Shown here: piece after piece, positions 46,151 through 55,913 of the stretch
How the letters are laid out: every line of letters begins with the position of its first letter
How positions within the stretch are numbered: position 1 is the stretch's first letter
The notes under the pieces: model-generated
Databases searched by the model: none
What the model saw: only the letters and a program-made list of their open reading frames with translations
Told to the model about the DNA's origin: nothing
Source of the DNA: Herbaspirillum sp. ST 5-3
GTDB taxonomy: Bacteria > Pseudomonadota > Gammaproteobacteria > Burkholderiales > Burkholderiaceae_D
Direction: 5' to 3'
Assembly: GCF_004804275.1 (NCBI RefSeq)
Contig: NZ_STGI01000002.1
Span: 372,001 to 436,000 of the forward strand
DNA: 64,000 bases
Program-made: the position numbers and the translations under genes

Positions 46151-46924
46151 TCAACGGTAGGAATTTTTCCATTGCCGTAAGGCAGCGAAAACAGCGATAG
46201 GTTCCCGGTCGGAAAGGTGTCCGGCTGCGACAAGTCGGTCGGCAATGCCGGATTCACGGTACCGCAGGAATGGATTTGTCGATTTTTCCAGGCCGATTGT
46301 TGATGGAACCGTGGGCTGTCCCCGATCGCGCTTGGCTTGTTCCTGCTGAATACGTGCTTTTATTGCAACATTTTCAGGTTCGACTTCGTTGGCGAAGCGA
46401 AGGTTCGCCAGCGTGTATTCATGCGCACAGTAGATTTGCGTTTTATCAGGAAGCGCGGCCAGTTTTGCGAGTGAGGCAAGCATTTGTTCAGGCGTGCCTT
46501 CAAACAAGCGGCCGCAGCCGCCGGCAAACAAGGTGTCGCCGCAAAACAGCCATCCCTGTTCTGCTGCGAAATAGGCAATATGGCCGCGCGTATGTCCGGG
46601 GACGTCGAGTACACTGAGTCTGAGCGCCGGTTCAGCAAGCGTGACCGTATCCCCTTCGCCCAAGGGATGGGTGATCTGCGGAATGGCTTCCTGGCGAGGC
46701 CCGAATACTGGCACCTTGAAGTTCCGCAGCAGTTCGGGCACGCCGCCGACATGGTCAGCATGATGATGAGTCAGTAGAATAGCGGCCAGGGAGAGGCGAT
46801 GCTCTTCAAGTGCGGCCAGAATGGGCGCTGCATCACCCGGGTCGACCACCGCGGCATGTTTGCCATCGTGAATCAGCCAAAGGTAGTTGTCCTGGAACGC
46901 CGGTACAGTCAATACATTCAACAT
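46151..46924 (-). CDS. gloB: Hydroxyacylglutathione hydrolase (glyoxalase II)
   Basis: This 257-aa metallo-beta-lactamase-fold protein has the binuclear metal motif [37 protein letters not shown] and [14 protein letters not shown], with the family C-terminal [17 protein letters not shown]. It hydrolyses S-D-lactoylglutathione in methylglyoxal detoxification. The start codon at 46924 lies only three bases from the divergent methyltransferase start. Upstream in-frame extensions run through that gene antisense and are not credible. No ribosome site is seen. Confidence 0.94.
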   Translation of the reverse strand: MLNVLTVPAFQDNYLWLIHDGKHAAVVDPGDAAPILAALEEHRLSLAAILLTHHHADHVGGVPELLRNFKVPVFGPRQEAIPQITHPLGEGDTVTLAEPALRLSVLDVPGHTRGHIAYFAAEQGWLFCGDTLFAGGCGRLFEGTPEQMLASLAKLAALPDKTQIYCAHEYTLANLRFANEVEPENVAIKARIQQEQAKRDRGQPTVPSTIGLEKSTNPFLRYRESGIADRLVAAGHLSDREPIAVFAALRQWKNSYR

Positions 46925-46927
46925 ACG

Positions 46928-47704
46928 ATGGAACGTCAGTCGCCTGAAAAAGCCATTATAGCGCTCGGTCCCTGGCTGGATACGCCGGCCGGAGCCTACG
47001 TGCGCGCGTGGCAGCAGGAACGGCTGGACATGCTGACCGCGGATATCTTCGGTTTTAATGCCATGCAGATCGGTCTGCCGCAGATCAAAGCGCTGCAGGC
47101 CAACCGCATGCCCAACAAGTGGCTGACCGATACGCAACTGCCATCGGTGAACAGTGACGGATCGCGCTCGCCAATCGTCGTGGTGCATGATTTCGCCGAA
47201 TTGCCTTTTGCCTCGCAAAGCCTCGATCTGGTGGTGCTGCCGCACGTGCTTGAGTTTGCGGATGAGCCGCACCAGGTGCTGCGCGAGGTCGAGCGCGTGC
47301 TGATCCCGGAAGGGCAGGTCATCATTTGCGGCTTCAATCCTGCCAGCCTGTGGGGCTTGCGCCAGGTTGCCAGCCGTGTCACCGGAGCGCATTTCCTTCC
47401 GCAGAATGGCGAATTCATCAGCCTGCCGCGTCTGAAGGACTGGCTGAAACTGCTGAACATGGAAGTCAACCGCGGGCATTTCGGCTGCTACGCGCCGCCG
47501 TGCGTCACCGACAAATGGTTGAACAGGTTCGTCTTCATGGAAAAGGCCGGCAATCGCTGGTGGCCTTTTCTTGGCGCGGTGTATATCGTGCAGGCGATCA
47601 AGCGCATCCGGGGCATGCGGCTGATCGGCCCGGCCTGGACGCGGAAAGCCGCCACCGCGCCGCAAGGCGTTCCCGTCACCAATCGTATTCAAAAGCACAA
47701 GTAA
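46928..47704 (+). CDS. SAM-dependent methyltransferase, YafS-like
   Basis: This 258-aa protein is a class I methyltransferase of the Methyltransf_11 kind: [23 protein letters not shown], the core [31 protein letters not shown] and [10 protein letters not shown]. Its position next to gloB and rnhA equals that of yafS in E. coli, whose function is also not settled. The start is uncertain: ATG at 46928 leaves three bases to the divergent gloB start and has no ribosome site; an internal start near residue 35 is possible. It is followed by rnhA after 2 bp. Confidence 0.82.
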   Translation: MERQSPEKAIIALGPWLDTPAGAYVRAWQQERLDMLTADIFGFNAMQIGLPQIKALQANRMPNKWLTDTQLPSVNSDGSRSPIVVVHDFAELPFASQSLDLVVLPHVLEFADEPHQVLREVERVLIPEGQVIICGFNPASLWGLRQVASRVTGAHFLPQNGEFISLPRLKDWLKLLNMEVNRGHFGCYAPPCVTDKWLNRFVFMEKAGNRWWPFLGAVYIVQAIKRIRGMRLIGPAWTRKAATAPQGVPVTNRIQKHK

Positions 47705-47706
47705 GC

Positions 47707-48141
47707 ATGGACAAAGTTGAAATTTTTACGGACGGGGCCTGCAAGGGAAATCCCGGTCCCGGCGGCTGGGGCGCATTGCTGATCGCCGGCGGACATAAAA
47801 AGGAAATGTTTGGCGGGGATCCCAAGACCACCAACAATCGCATGGAACTGCAGGCCGTGATCGAAGCCTTGTCGGCACTCAAGCGCCCGTGCGAGGTTGT
47901 CGTCCACACCGACAGCCAGTATGTACAAAAAGGCATCAGTGAATGGATCCACGGCTGGAAAGCGCGCGGCTGGAAAACGGCCGCCAAGGAACCGGTCAAG
48001 AACGTCGATCTGTGGCAGGCGCTCGATGCGGCGCAAGCCATCCACACCATTGAATGGCGCTGGGTAAAGGGCCATGCCGGCCATGACGGCAACGAGCGCG
48101 CGGACGCACTCGCCAATCTTGGTGTCGCCTCGGTCACCTAA
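47707..48141 (+). CDS. rnhA: Ribonuclease HI
   Basis: This 144-aa protein has the RNase H active-site residues D9 ([17 protein letters not shown]), E47 ([13 protein letters not shown]) and D69 ([11 protein letters not shown]), and the late D in [10 protein letters not shown]. It degrades RNA in RNA:DNA hybrids. It begins 2 bp after the methyltransferase stop, so the two are coupled. In enterobacteria dnaQ is its immediate divergent neighbour; here two efflux genes come between and dnaQ is on the same strand. Confidence 0.96.
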   Translation: MDKVEIFTDGACKGNPGPGGWGALLIAGGHKKEMFGGDPKTTNNRMELQAVIEALSALKRPCEVVVHTDSQYVQKGISEWIHGWKARGWKTAAKEPVKNVDLWQALDAAQAIHTIEWRWVKGHAGHDGNERADALANLGVASVT

Positions 48142-48164
48142 GGTGGCTGCTTGTGCTACATTCG

Positions 48165-48179
48165 CTCGTTGGCAACGAG
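48165..48179. promoter_or_regulatory. Small perfect dyad upstream of the RND operon
   Basis: CTCGTT and AACGAG flank a 3-base centre. The site lies between the rnhA stop and the start of the RND adaptor gene (48220). It may be an operator half-pair or a small hairpin. No regulator gene is adjacent. Confidence 0.25.
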
Positions 48180-48219
48180 TTCGCTTGCTGCCTGGCATTC
48201 ATCCTGACAAGTAAAGTAA

Positions 48220-49380
48220 ATGGACGCACGGAGATTGTTGTATCCCGGCATAGCTGCCATTGGTATTGCCGCATTGGGCTCGTATGCGTATTACGCGCAG
48301 CGTCAGCCGCAAAGGCCCGTCGAGCAAACCGCAAGCGCCGCGCCGGCAGCGCCCGGCACGGGCAAGGCAACAGGTGCGGGCAGCATCGCCGCCGTTGATG
48401 TGGCAAGAGTCGCAAGCACCAGGCTGGTCAACGACGTGAATGCAGTCGGCACCATACGCTCGAATGAATCGGTTGTGATCCGGCCTGAAGTGTCCGGCCG
48501 CATCAGCAAACTCAACTTCGACGATGGACAGCAGGTGAAGAAGGGGCAATTGCTGATTGCCTTCGATTCCACCGTCAATCAGGCGGAAGTCCTGCAAGCG
48601 AAGGCCGAACTCGGCATCGCCAAAGCCAATTTTGAACGCAACGCCGACCTGGCCAAGCAAAAGTTCATCTCCGAACGCGCCCGGGACGAATCTCTCGCCA
48701 ATGTTCAGGTGCTCGAAGCCAAGCTTGCGCTCGCGGAGGCGCGCTTGTCCAAGATGGAAATCCGCGCGCCGTTCTCCGGCATCGTCGGCATTCGCAACGT
48801 CAGCGTCGGCGACTATGTGAAGGACGGCGCCGATCTGATCAACCTGGAAGACATTTCAAGCGTCAAGGTCGATTTCCGCATCCCCGAAAAATATGCGGAT
48901 GTCGTGCAAAAAGGGCAGGCCCTCGAAGTGGTGGTGGATGCCTTGCCGAACAAGCCATTCCATGCAAAGGTCGACGCGGTCGATCCGCAAGTCGACAGCT
49001 CCGGACGTTCCACCTCGCTTCGCGGTCGCATCGCCAATCCTGAAGGCAGGCTGAAACCCGGGATGTTCGCGCGTGTCAGACTGATTCTCGGCGAGCGCGA
49101 CAACGCGCTGGTGATCCCCGAAGAGGCCATCGTCCCGCAGGGTAACAGGATGACGGTCTGGAAAGTGGTGGATGGCAAGGCCGTCAGGGCCGAAGTGAAG
49201 ACAGGATTGCGGCGCGCAGCCAAAGTCGAAATCACGCAGGGACTGCAAGAAGGCGACACCGTGATTACCGCCGGCCAGGTCCGCCTGTCCAGGGACGGCA
49301 CGCCGGTGCGCGTCGTCCAGGCCGGCGGGCCGGAATCAAAGCCGGTGGAAGCGTCCGCCACCGCCACGCCCAAGAGCTAA
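48220..49380 (+). CDS. RND efflux periplasmic adaptor (membrane fusion protein)
   Basis: This 386-aa protein has an N-terminal membrane or signal helix (LLYPGIAAIGIAALGSYAYYA). The HlyD-type layout follows: beta-barrel and lipoyl half (VRPEVSGRISKLNFDDGQQV-like at about 85-105), a short alpha-hairpin (about 120-170), second lipoyl half (RAPFSGIVGIRNVSVGDYV) and C-terminal barrel (LVIPEEAIVPQGN). It bridges an inner-membrane RND pump and an outer-membrane channel. It is followed by the pump gene after 12 bp. No TolC-type gene lies in the operon. Confidence 0.92.
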   Translation: MDARRLLYPGIAAIGIAALGSYAYYAQRQPQRPVEQTASAAPAAPGTGKATGAGSIAAVDVARVASTRLVNDVNAVGTIRSNESVVIRPEVSGRISKLNFDDGQQVKKGQLLIAFDSTVNQAEVLQAKAELGIAKANFERNADLAKQKFISERARDESLANVQVLEAKLALAEARLSKMEIRAPFSGIVGIRNVSVGDYVKDGADLINLEDISSVKVDFRIPEKYADVVQKGQALEVVVDALPNKPFHAKVDAVDPQVDSSGRSTSLRGRIANPEGRLKPGMFARVRLILGERDNALVIPEEAIVPQGNRMTVWKVVDGKAVRAEVKTGLRRAAKVEITQGLQEGDTVITAGQVRLSRDGTPVRVVQAGGPESKPVEASATATPKS

Positions 49381-49392
49381 CCGGAGCGCATC

Positions 49393-52300
49393 ATGGTTTT
49401 ATCGGATATCTGTATCCGCCGTCCCGTTTTCGCGACGGTGATGTCGCTCATCATCGTGCTGATCGGGCTTGTCTCCTACAACCGGCTGGCGGTGCGCGAA
49501 TACCCGAAAATCGACGAGCCGGTCGTGACCGTCGCAACGAACTACCCCGGCGCGAGTTCGGAGATCGTCGAATCCCAGGTGACCAAGCCGATGGAGGATT
49601 CGATCGCCGGCATTGACGGCGTCGACGTGCTGACATCCATTTCCCGTTCCGAGCAGAGCCAGATCACGGTGAAGTTCCGGCTTGAAAAGGACCCGGATTC
49701 GGGCGCCAACGACGTGCGCGACCGCGTGTCGCGCGTGCGCTCCAAGCTGCCGCAGACGATCGAGGAACCGGTGATCGCCAAGGTCGAGGCCGATGCCAAT
49801 CCGATCATCTGGCTGTCGTTCTCCAGCGACACGATGTCGCAGCTCGACCTGACCGACATCGCCAACCGCATTGTCAAGCCGCGCCTGCAATTGCTGCCGG
49901 GTGCTGCGGATGTCCGCATCGGCGGCGAGCGCAAGTATGCGATGCGCATCTGGCTAAACCGCGACAAGCTGGCCGCATACAGGCTCGCGCCGGCCGATGT
50001 GGAAGACGCCCTGCGCAAGCAGAACATCGAAGTGCCGGCCGGTCGCATCGAATCGCGGCAGCGCGAATTCTCGGTAGTGTCGCAGACCGACCTCACCACG
50101 CCGAAGGAATTCGGAGACATCATCGTGCGCTCGGTGAATGGCTATTCGGTTCGCCTGCGCGATGTGGCAAACGTCGAGATCGCCCCCGCCGCCGAACGCA
50201 CATCGGTACGCTTCAACGGCAAGAACGCGGTGTCGCTTGGCATCATCCGCCAGGCCACTGCCAACCCGCTGGAGCTGGCCGGCTACGTGAAGGCCGAATT
50301 GCCGAAACTGAATGAAGAACTGGCGGCGCAAGGCGTGCAAATCGGCATCGCGGTCGACAACACGCTGTTCATCGACCGTTCGATCAAATCGGTCTACAAG
50401 ACCATAGGTGAAGCCATCGTGCTGGTTGCACTGGTGATCTTTGTCTTCCTGCGTTCCTTCCGTGCTTCCCTCATTCCGCTGGTCACGATTCCGGTGTCGC
50501 TGATTGGCGCCTTCGGCCTGATGTCGCTGGCCGGCTTCAGTATCAATACGCTGACGCTGCTCGCGCTGGTGCTGGCAATCGGCCTCGTCGTGGACGATGC
50601 GATCGTCGTGCTGGAGAACATCTTCCGTCACATCGAGGATGGCATGAAGCCGTTCGACGCGGCGCTCAAGGGCGCGAAGGAAATCGGCTTCGCGGTGGTC
50701 GCCATGACGCTGACGCTGGCCGCGGTGTACGCGCCTGTTGCGTTCACGCCGGGCCGCACGGGACGCCTGTTCGTGGAATTCGCGTTGACGCTGGCCGGTG
50801 CCGTGCTGGTGTCCGGATTCGTCGCGCTCACCTTGTCGCCGATGATGTGCTCGGTGCTGTTGCGGCACCAGACGCGGCACGGTGTGGTGTATCGATTGAT
50901 CGAAAACGCTCTGGACATGCTGACCGCCGGGTACCGCAAGGTTCTCTCGGGCACGCTCACGACCCGCTGGCTGGTAGTCCTGGTGTATGTCGTGGTGATC
51001 GGCGCACTGGTGTGGCTTGCCACCAGCATGAAGAAGGAGCTGGCGCCGATCGAGGACCGCGGCACCATCTTCACCACCTTCGCAGGGCCGGATGGCGCAT
51101 CGCTGGAATACACCGAGAAGTATGCACGCCGGATGGAGGAGATCGCCGCCGGGATCAAGGAAATCGACCGCGTCTTCATTTTCGCCGGCAACCCCACCGT
51201 CGAGCGCGGCAGCGCTTCCTTCCGCACGATCGACTGGACCGAGCGCAAGCGCAGCACGCTCGACATGCTCAAGGAAATGCAGCCCAAGATGGCGGCCATC
51301 CCCGGCATTCTTGCCTTCCCGAATGCGCCGCCTTCACTCGGACAATCGATCCGCGAGCGGCCGGTGAACCTGGTTGTGCTTTCCAATGCTTCCTACGCGG
51401 AATTGCAGAACGTCGCGCAACAGATTGTCGCCGAGGCAAGCAAGAATCCGGGGCTGGTCAATATCGATACCGATCTGCGTCTGAACAAGCCGCAGGTGAA
51501 TGTGGAAGTCGATCGCGACAAGGCGGCGGACGCCGGCGTCCAGATTGAAACCGTCGGGCGCACGCTGGAGACCATGCTGGGCGGACGCAATGTCACGCGT
51601 TTCAAGAAGGACGGCGACCAGTACGACGTGGTCGTGCAAATCCAGAACGGCGAGCGCGATGCGCCGGACGACATCAACAACATCTTCGTGCGCGGCCTGA
51701 GCAAGACCGGCGGGCTGGACCAGATGATTCCGTTGTCCAGCCTGCTCAAGGTGCGCGAAACGGTCGCGCCGCGCGAGCTGAACCACTTCGGCCAGCGCCG
51801 TGCGGTCATCATTTCCGCCAACCTGGCAAACGGATACACGCAAGGCGAAGCCATCGAGTTCATGGAGCAGACGGCAAAGAGCATCCTCAAGCCGGGATAT
51901 GCGACCGACCTGTCCGGTTCGTCGCGCGAATATCGTGATGCCAGCGGCAGTCTGGCGCTCACCTTCGTGCTCGCGCTCGCCTTCATCTACCTGGTGCTGG
52001 CCGCGCAGTTCGAGAGCTTCATTTACCCCTTCATCATCATGCTGACCGTACCCCTGTCGATGGCCGGCGCGCTGGCGGTGCTGAAGTGGGGCGGCGGAAC
52101 CCTGAACGTGTACAGCCAGATCGGCCTCATCACGCTGGTAGGCCTGATCACCAAGCACGGCATCCTGATCGTGGAATTTACCAACCAGTTGCGCGAGCAG
52201 GGCAAGGCCCTGCATGAGGCCGTGGTCGAAGCGGCGGTGCTGCGTCTGCGGCCGATCCTGATGACAACCGGCGCGATGGTTCTCGGCGCGGCGCCTTTGG

Positions 52301-52485
52301 CATTGGCGACAGGCGCGGGCGCGGAGTCGCGCATGCAGATCGGATTGGTCATTGTCGGCGGCATGAGCTTTGGTACACTGCTCACGCTGTTCGTCGTGCC
52401 CACGTTTTATACTTTCCTTGCCCGCAAGAAGACAATCCATCCGGTGGTGGATGCTGCTGCACCCAAACCGGCTACCGCTCAATAA
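49393..52485 (+). CDS. RND multidrug efflux pump inner-membrane transporter (AcrB/MexF class, HAE1)
   Basis: At 1030 aa this protein has normal RND length: N-terminal helix, two large periplasmic loops, and twelve membrane helices. TM4 carries the proton-relay aspartates in GLVVDDAIVVLENI. The start SDICIRRPVFATVMSLIIVLIG and the KKELAPIEDRG loop motif are typical of the HAE1 group close to MexQ/MdtB-like pumps. It exports hydrophobic compounds by proton exchange, working as a trimer. GGAG precedes the ATG. The stop is only 2 bp before dnaQ. Confidence 0.93.
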   Translation: MVLSDICIRRPVFATVMSLIIVLIGLVSYNRLAVREYPKIDEPVVTVATNYPGASSEIVESQVTKPMEDSIAGIDGVDVLTSISRSEQSQITVKFRLEKDPDSGANDVRDRVSRVRSKLPQTIEEPVIAKVEADANPIIWLSFSSDTMSQLDLTDIANRIVKPRLQLLPGAADVRIGGERKYAMRIWLNRDKLAAYRLAPADVEDALRKQNIEVPAGRIESRQREFSVVSQTDLTTPKEFGDIIVRSVNGYSVRLRDVANVEIAPAAERTSVRFNGKNAVSLGIIRQATANPLELAGYVKAELPKLNEELAAQGVQIGIAVDNTLFIDRSIKSVYKTIGEAIVLVALVIFVFLRSFRASLIPLVTIPVSLIGAFGLMSLAGFSINTLTLLALVLAIGLVVDDAIVVLENIFRHIEDGMKPFDAALKGAKEIGFAVVAMTLTLAAVYAPVAFTPGRTGRLFVEFALTLAGAVLVSGFVALTLSPMMCSVLLRHQTRHGVVYRLIENALDMLTAGYRKVLSGTLTTRWLVVLVYVVVIGALVWLATSMKKELAPIEDRGTIFTTFAGPDGASLEYTEKYARRMEEIAAGIKEIDRVFIFAGNPTVERGSASFRTIDWTERKRSTLDMLKEMQPKMAAIPGILAFPNAPPSLGQSIRERPVNLVVLSNASYAELQNVAQQIVAEASKNPGLVNIDTDLRLNKPQVNVEVDRDKAADAGVQIETVGRTLETMLGGRNVTRFKKDGDQYDVVVQIQNGERDAPDDINNIFVRGLSKTGGLDQMIPLSSLLKVRETVAPRELNHFGQRRAVIISANLANGYTQGEAIEFMEQTAKSILKPGYATDLSGSSREYRDASGSLALTFVLALAFIYLVLAAQFESFIYPFIIMLTVPLSMAGALAVLKWGGGTLNVYSQIGLITLVGLITKHGILIVEFTNQLREQGKALHEAVVEAAVLRLRPILMTTGAMVLGAAPLALATGAGAESRMQIGLVIVGGMSFGTLLTLFVVPTFYTFLARKKTIHPVVDAAAPKPATAQ

Positions 52486-52487
52486 CC

Positions 52488-53207
52488 ATGCGACAAATCG
52501 TTCTTGATACCGAAACCACTGGCCTGAACCCGCGTTCGGGCGACCGCATCATCGAAATCGGCTGCGTCGAGATCGTCAATCGCCGCCTGACCGGCAACAA
52601 CTTCCACAGCTATATCAATCCCGAACGCGACTCGGAAGAGGGCGCGCTCGCGGTGCACGGATTGACCACCGAATTCCTCAGCGACAAGCCGAAATTCGCC
52701 GAGATCGCGGCCGAGTTGCGCGACTATGTGCGCGATGCGGAAATCATCATCCACAATGCGCCGTTCGACCTTGCCTTTCTGGATGCGGAGTTCGAACGCC
52801 TCAGTTTCCCGCGCTTCATCGAGCACGTCGCGATCGTGACCGACACCCTGGTGCAGGCCAAGGAAATGCATCCCGGCAAGCGCAACTCGCTGGACGCGCT
52901 ATGCGATCGCTACGGCATCTCGAACGCGCATCGAGCCTTGCACGGCGCCTTGCTCGATGCGGAACTGCTGGCCGAAGTCTATCTGGCGATGACGCGCGGC
53001 CAGAACAGCCTCACGATCGACCTGGGTGCGCCGGATGCCGTTGCAACGAGTAACGAATTGCTGGAAGTCGTCCCTCTTGCCGAGATTGTTATCCTGCAGG
53101 CGACGGCGGACGAACTGGCCGCACATGAAGCCTTGCTGGACCGGCTCGACAAGGATGTCAAAGGCAGTTGCATCTGGCGGACCGAGCCCGCTGCATCGGC
53201 AAATTGA
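52488..53207 (+). CDS. dnaQ: DNA polymerase III epsilon subunit, 3'-5' exonuclease
   Basis: This 239-aa protein has ExoI motif with D7 and E9 (IVLDTETTGLNPRSGDRIIEIG), ExoII HNAPFDLAFLDAEF, and ExoIII HRALHGALLDAELLAEVYL. It proofreads replication as part of the core polymerase. The C-terminal segment for alpha-subunit binding is present (LDKDVKGSCIW near the end). The gene starts 2 bp after the RND pump stop with no clear ribosome site, which suggests coupled translation or a promoter inside the pump gene. Confidence 0.95.
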   Translation: MRQIVLDTETTGLNPRSGDRIIEIGCVEIVNRRLTGNNFHSYINPERDSEEGALAVHGLTTEFLSDKPKFAEIAAELRDYVRDAEIIIHNAPFDLAFLDAEFERLSFPRFIEHVAIVTDTLVQAKEMHPGKRNSLDALCDRYGISNAHRALHGALLDAELLAEVYLAMTRGQNSLTIDLGAPDAVATSNELLEVVPLAEIVILQATADELAAHEALLDRLDKDVKGSCIWRTEPAASAN

Positions 53208-53244
53208 TTCCGCGCAGGGTTTATGAGATAATGCCGACCTCTTC

Positions 53245-53319
53245 GGACAGTTAGCTCAGGGGTAGAGCACCGCCTTCACACGGCGGGGGTCACTGGTTCA
53301 ATCCCAGTACTGTCCACCA
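53245..53319 (+). tRNA. tRNA-Val (anticodon CAC)
   Basis: The 7-bp acceptor stem GGACAGT/ACTGTCC is perfect, followed by A and an encoded CCA end (53317-53319). The D-arm reads TAGCTCAGGGGTAGAGCA. The anticodon stem CCGCC/GGCGG encloses loop TTCACAC, giving anticodon CAC for valine. The T-arm contains GGTTCAATCC. Total length with CCA is 75 bases. Confidence 0.96.
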
Positions 53320-53360
53320 GAACACCTTTCCAAGCAGTCCACAGAAGACCAAGAATCGCT

Positions 53361-53387
53361 AAAACGCCCGCAAACTGCGGGCGTTTT
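53361..53387. terminator. Bidirectional rho-independent terminator after tRNA-Val
   Basis: AAAACGCCCGC (53361-53371) pairs perfectly with GCGGGCGTTTT (53377-53387) around a 5-base loop, with A4 on one side and T4 on the other. It can end the tRNA transcript and also leftward transcription from the LysR gene. Confidence 0.85.
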
Positions 53388-53471
53388 GCTATCTGTCAGA
53401 TCAAGGACGACCAGCGACGCCACGCCGAGCAAGAGTCGTTGGACGCGCTGAAATGCAAGACCAGAAATCAT

Positions 53472-54383
53472 TTACCGCGCCGTCGGCGTCCAAATGCCAA
53501 AAATCTGTTCGCGCAGCCAGCGGTTGCCGGGATCGTTTTCCGCATTGGTGTGCCAGTACAGAAAAATGTCCGACGCCGGCAAATCCGCCGGAAACGGAAC
53601 GATCTGATTGCCTAGACCCTCGTTCACCGCACGGGCGAATCGTTCCGGTATCGTGAGCAGCATGTTGGAGACCTGCACCGCGTGGCTCGCCGTCAAGTAA
53701 TGCTGGCATCGCAGTTTGATTCGACGCTGGTAACCTCGTCGGGACAGTTCATAGTCTTCGAGTGCCGGCCCGAGTCGGCGCGAACTGGCGACGATGTGGT
53801 CTTGTTCCAGATAGGACGCCATCGAAATGGATCCGTGAACGGCAGGATGGCCTTGGCGCGCAACGACAACCATCTTTCCTCCCCCGAGATGCTTTTGATT
53901 GATCATCTGGGTGATCGGTTGCATGATGTCGATGACTACCGCAAGCGTCCCGGTTGCAAGCTGCGTCTGAAAGTCGGACCGGTCATAGTGGACGGCCGAT
54001 ATCCGGACGTTCGGCGCCACCGTTTCCATGGATTCGATCAGAGCGGGTATCAAGGATGATTCGACGATGGGGCGCATGCCGATCTTGAATTCCCGCTGGG
54101 ATTCCGCAGGATTGAATTCCGATAGCTGATTAAGCGATCCTTCGATTTCGCCGAGTGCGCGCCGGACCGGTCCAATCAGTTCGTGGGCCATCGCAGTTGG
54201 CACCATCGTATTGCCCTTTCGAATGAACAGAGGATCACCAAGCAATTCGCGCAAGCGGTTCAATGCGTGGCTGATCGCGGGCTGGGATAGTTTCAAGGTG
54301 TCGCTGGCGCGCGTGATGCCGCCCTCGGTATAGATGGCGTCGAACACGACAAAGAGGTTCAGGTCGATCCGGCTCAAGTTCAT
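53472..54383 (-). CDS. LysR-family transcriptional regulator
   Basis: This 303-aa protein has an N-terminal winged HTH (SRIDLNLFVVFDAIYTEGGITRA, LSQPAISHALNRLRELLGDPLF) and a C-terminal effector-binding domain. The sequence style (RIDLNLF..., FIRKGNTMVPTAMA) is that of the NodD/NahR/PcaQ-like group. The ATG at 54383 follows GAGGG; another ATG 12 bp upstream lies before that site. It is divergent from the acyl-CoA dehydrogenase operon, with 248 bp between, and is the likely regulator of that operon. Confidence 0.93.
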   Translation of the reverse strand: MNLSRIDLNLFVVFDAIYTEGGITRASDTLKLSQPAISHALNRLRELLGDPLFIRKGNTMVPTAMAHELIGPVRRALGEIEGSLNQLSEFNPAESQREFKIGMRPIVESSLIPALIESMETVAPNVRISAVHYDRSDFQTQLATGTLAVVIDIMQPITQMINQKHLGGGKMVVVARQGHPAVHGSISMASYLEQDHIVASSRRLGPALEDYELSRRGYQRRIKLRCQHYLTASHAVQVSNMLLTIPERFARAVNEGLGNQIVPFPADLPASDIFLYWHTNAENDPGNRWLREQIFGIWTPTAR

Positions 54384-54631
54384 GCATGCCCTCATGTCAG
54401 TAGTGTTCGTCCATTCATTATCTGAATAGCCTTGTTCGCACGCAAGTCATTGTTGTGGATCGAGGGGATAGGGAAATTCGGAAGAAGCAAGCGCTTCCCG
54501 GTTGTTCAGGCCTTTCGACAGGTTATGCATGCCATGAATGACCGTCTTCGATATTAAGCATTGGTCAGGCCGTGCGCCCCACGCTAAGCTTCAGCACGTA
54601 ACATCACATCACCAAAGGAAGAGGGCGTCAG

Positions 54632-55864
54632 ATGAATCTCGAATATTCCCCCCGAGTGGTCAGTCTTCACAAGCGTGTCAAGGCGTTCCTGGACGAGCAC
54701 GTCTTTCCACAGTACTCGCGCCGTGAACAGGAAATTGCGGAGAACGCGAGGAACGGGCGTCCGTATGCGCCGTATCCGGTGCTGGAGGAGTTGAAGACGA
54801 AGGCAAAAGCAGAAGGATTGTGGAATCTCTTTTTGCCGGAATCCGAACTTGGCGCCGGTCTCACTAACCTTGAGTACGCGCCGATCGCCGAAATGATGGG
54901 AAAGCAGTATTGGGCATCCGAAGTATTCAATTGCTCCGCGCCAGATACCGGCAACATGGAAGTCCTGGTTCGTTACGGGACCGAAGAGCAAAAACGCCAA
55001 TGGCTCACGCCGCTGCTGAATGGAGAAATCCGCTCGGCGTTTGCGATGACCGAGCCTGCCGTGGCCTCGTCCGACGCAACTAATATCGAATGCAGCATCA
55101 GGCGCGATGGCGATGACTATGTGATCAACGGGCGCAAGTGGTATATCACCGGCGCGGCTGCGGAGAATTGCAAGGTGTTCGTGCTGATGGGTAAAACCGA
55201 TCCGCACAACCCCGATCGCCATCGCCAGCAATCGATGATCCTGGTGCCGAAGGACACACCGGGCGTCACGATCGTGCGCGATATGGCGCTGTACGGATTC
55301 ATGGACCCGCCGGCGGGCCATCCTGAAGTCCTCTTCGAAAATGTCAGGGTACCGGCATCCAATATCCTGCTGGGTGAAGGGCGCGGTTTCGAGATCGCGC
55401 AGGGACGTCTCGGGCCTGGCCGGATTCACCACTGCATGCGTGTCGTCGGCATGGCAGAGGCCGCGCTGGAACTGATGTGCAAACGCGTGGTGTCACGCGT
55501 TGCCTTTCACAAGCCGCTGTCCGACCAAAGTGTGTGGCGTGAGCGTATTGCCAAGTCACGCATGCTCATCGAGCAGACCAGGCTGCTGGTCTTGAATGCC
55601 GCGTACAAGATGGACACGGTGGGCAACAAGGTGGCGGCAAAGGAAATTGCGATGATCAAGGTGGTGGCGCCGAACAATTGCTGCAAGGTCATCGACTGGG
55701 CTATCCAGGCGCATGGCGCGGGCGGATTCAGCCAGGATTACCTGCTGACTTCGTATTACGCCTATGCGCGCCATCTGCGCACGGCGGACGGGCCGGATGA
55801 GGTTCACAGCAATGCGATCGCGAAGCAGGAGCTGGCGCCATACCTGGCTGCCGCCCGCAAGTGA
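54632..55864 (+). CDS. Acyl-CoA dehydrogenase, ACAD10/11-like (LvaC-like)
   Basis: This 410-aa flavoprotein has the ACAD core: [35 protein letters not shown], the [21 protein letters not shown] segment, and [14 protein letters not shown] with [10 protein letters not shown] at the C-terminal end. The [13 protein letters not shown] and [10 protein letters not shown] forms are typical of the ACAD10/11 group. It oxidises or transforms an acyl-CoA ester using FAD. GGAAGAGG precedes the ATG. It heads an operon with an SDR and an APH-type kinase; the ACAD plus kinase pair corresponds to the fused domains of animal ACAD10/11. Confidence 0.9.
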   Translation: MNLEYSPRVVSLHKRVKAFLDEHVFPQYSRREQEIAENARNGRPYAPYPVLEELKTKAKAEGLWNLFLPESELGAGLTNLEYAPIAEMMGKQYWASEVFNCSAPDTGNMEVLVRYGTEEQKRQWLTPLLNGEIRSAFAMTEPAVASSDATNIECSIRRDGDDYVINGRKWYITGAAAENCKVFVLMGKTDPHNPDRHRQQSMILVPKDTPGVTIVRDMALYGFMDPPAGHPEVLFENVRVPASNILLGEGRGFEIAQGRLGPGRIHHCMRVVGMAEAALELMCKRVVSRVAFHKPLSDQSVWRERIAKSRMLIEQTRLLVLNAAYKMDTVGNKVAAKEIAMIKVVAPNNCCKVIDWAIQAHGAGGFSQDYLLTSYYAYARHLRTADGPDEVHSNAIAKQELAPYLAAARK

Positions 55865-55913
55865 GGACGCGGTCATACACGGACCTCAAAGCAATTACTT
55901 TCTGGAGAATTTC

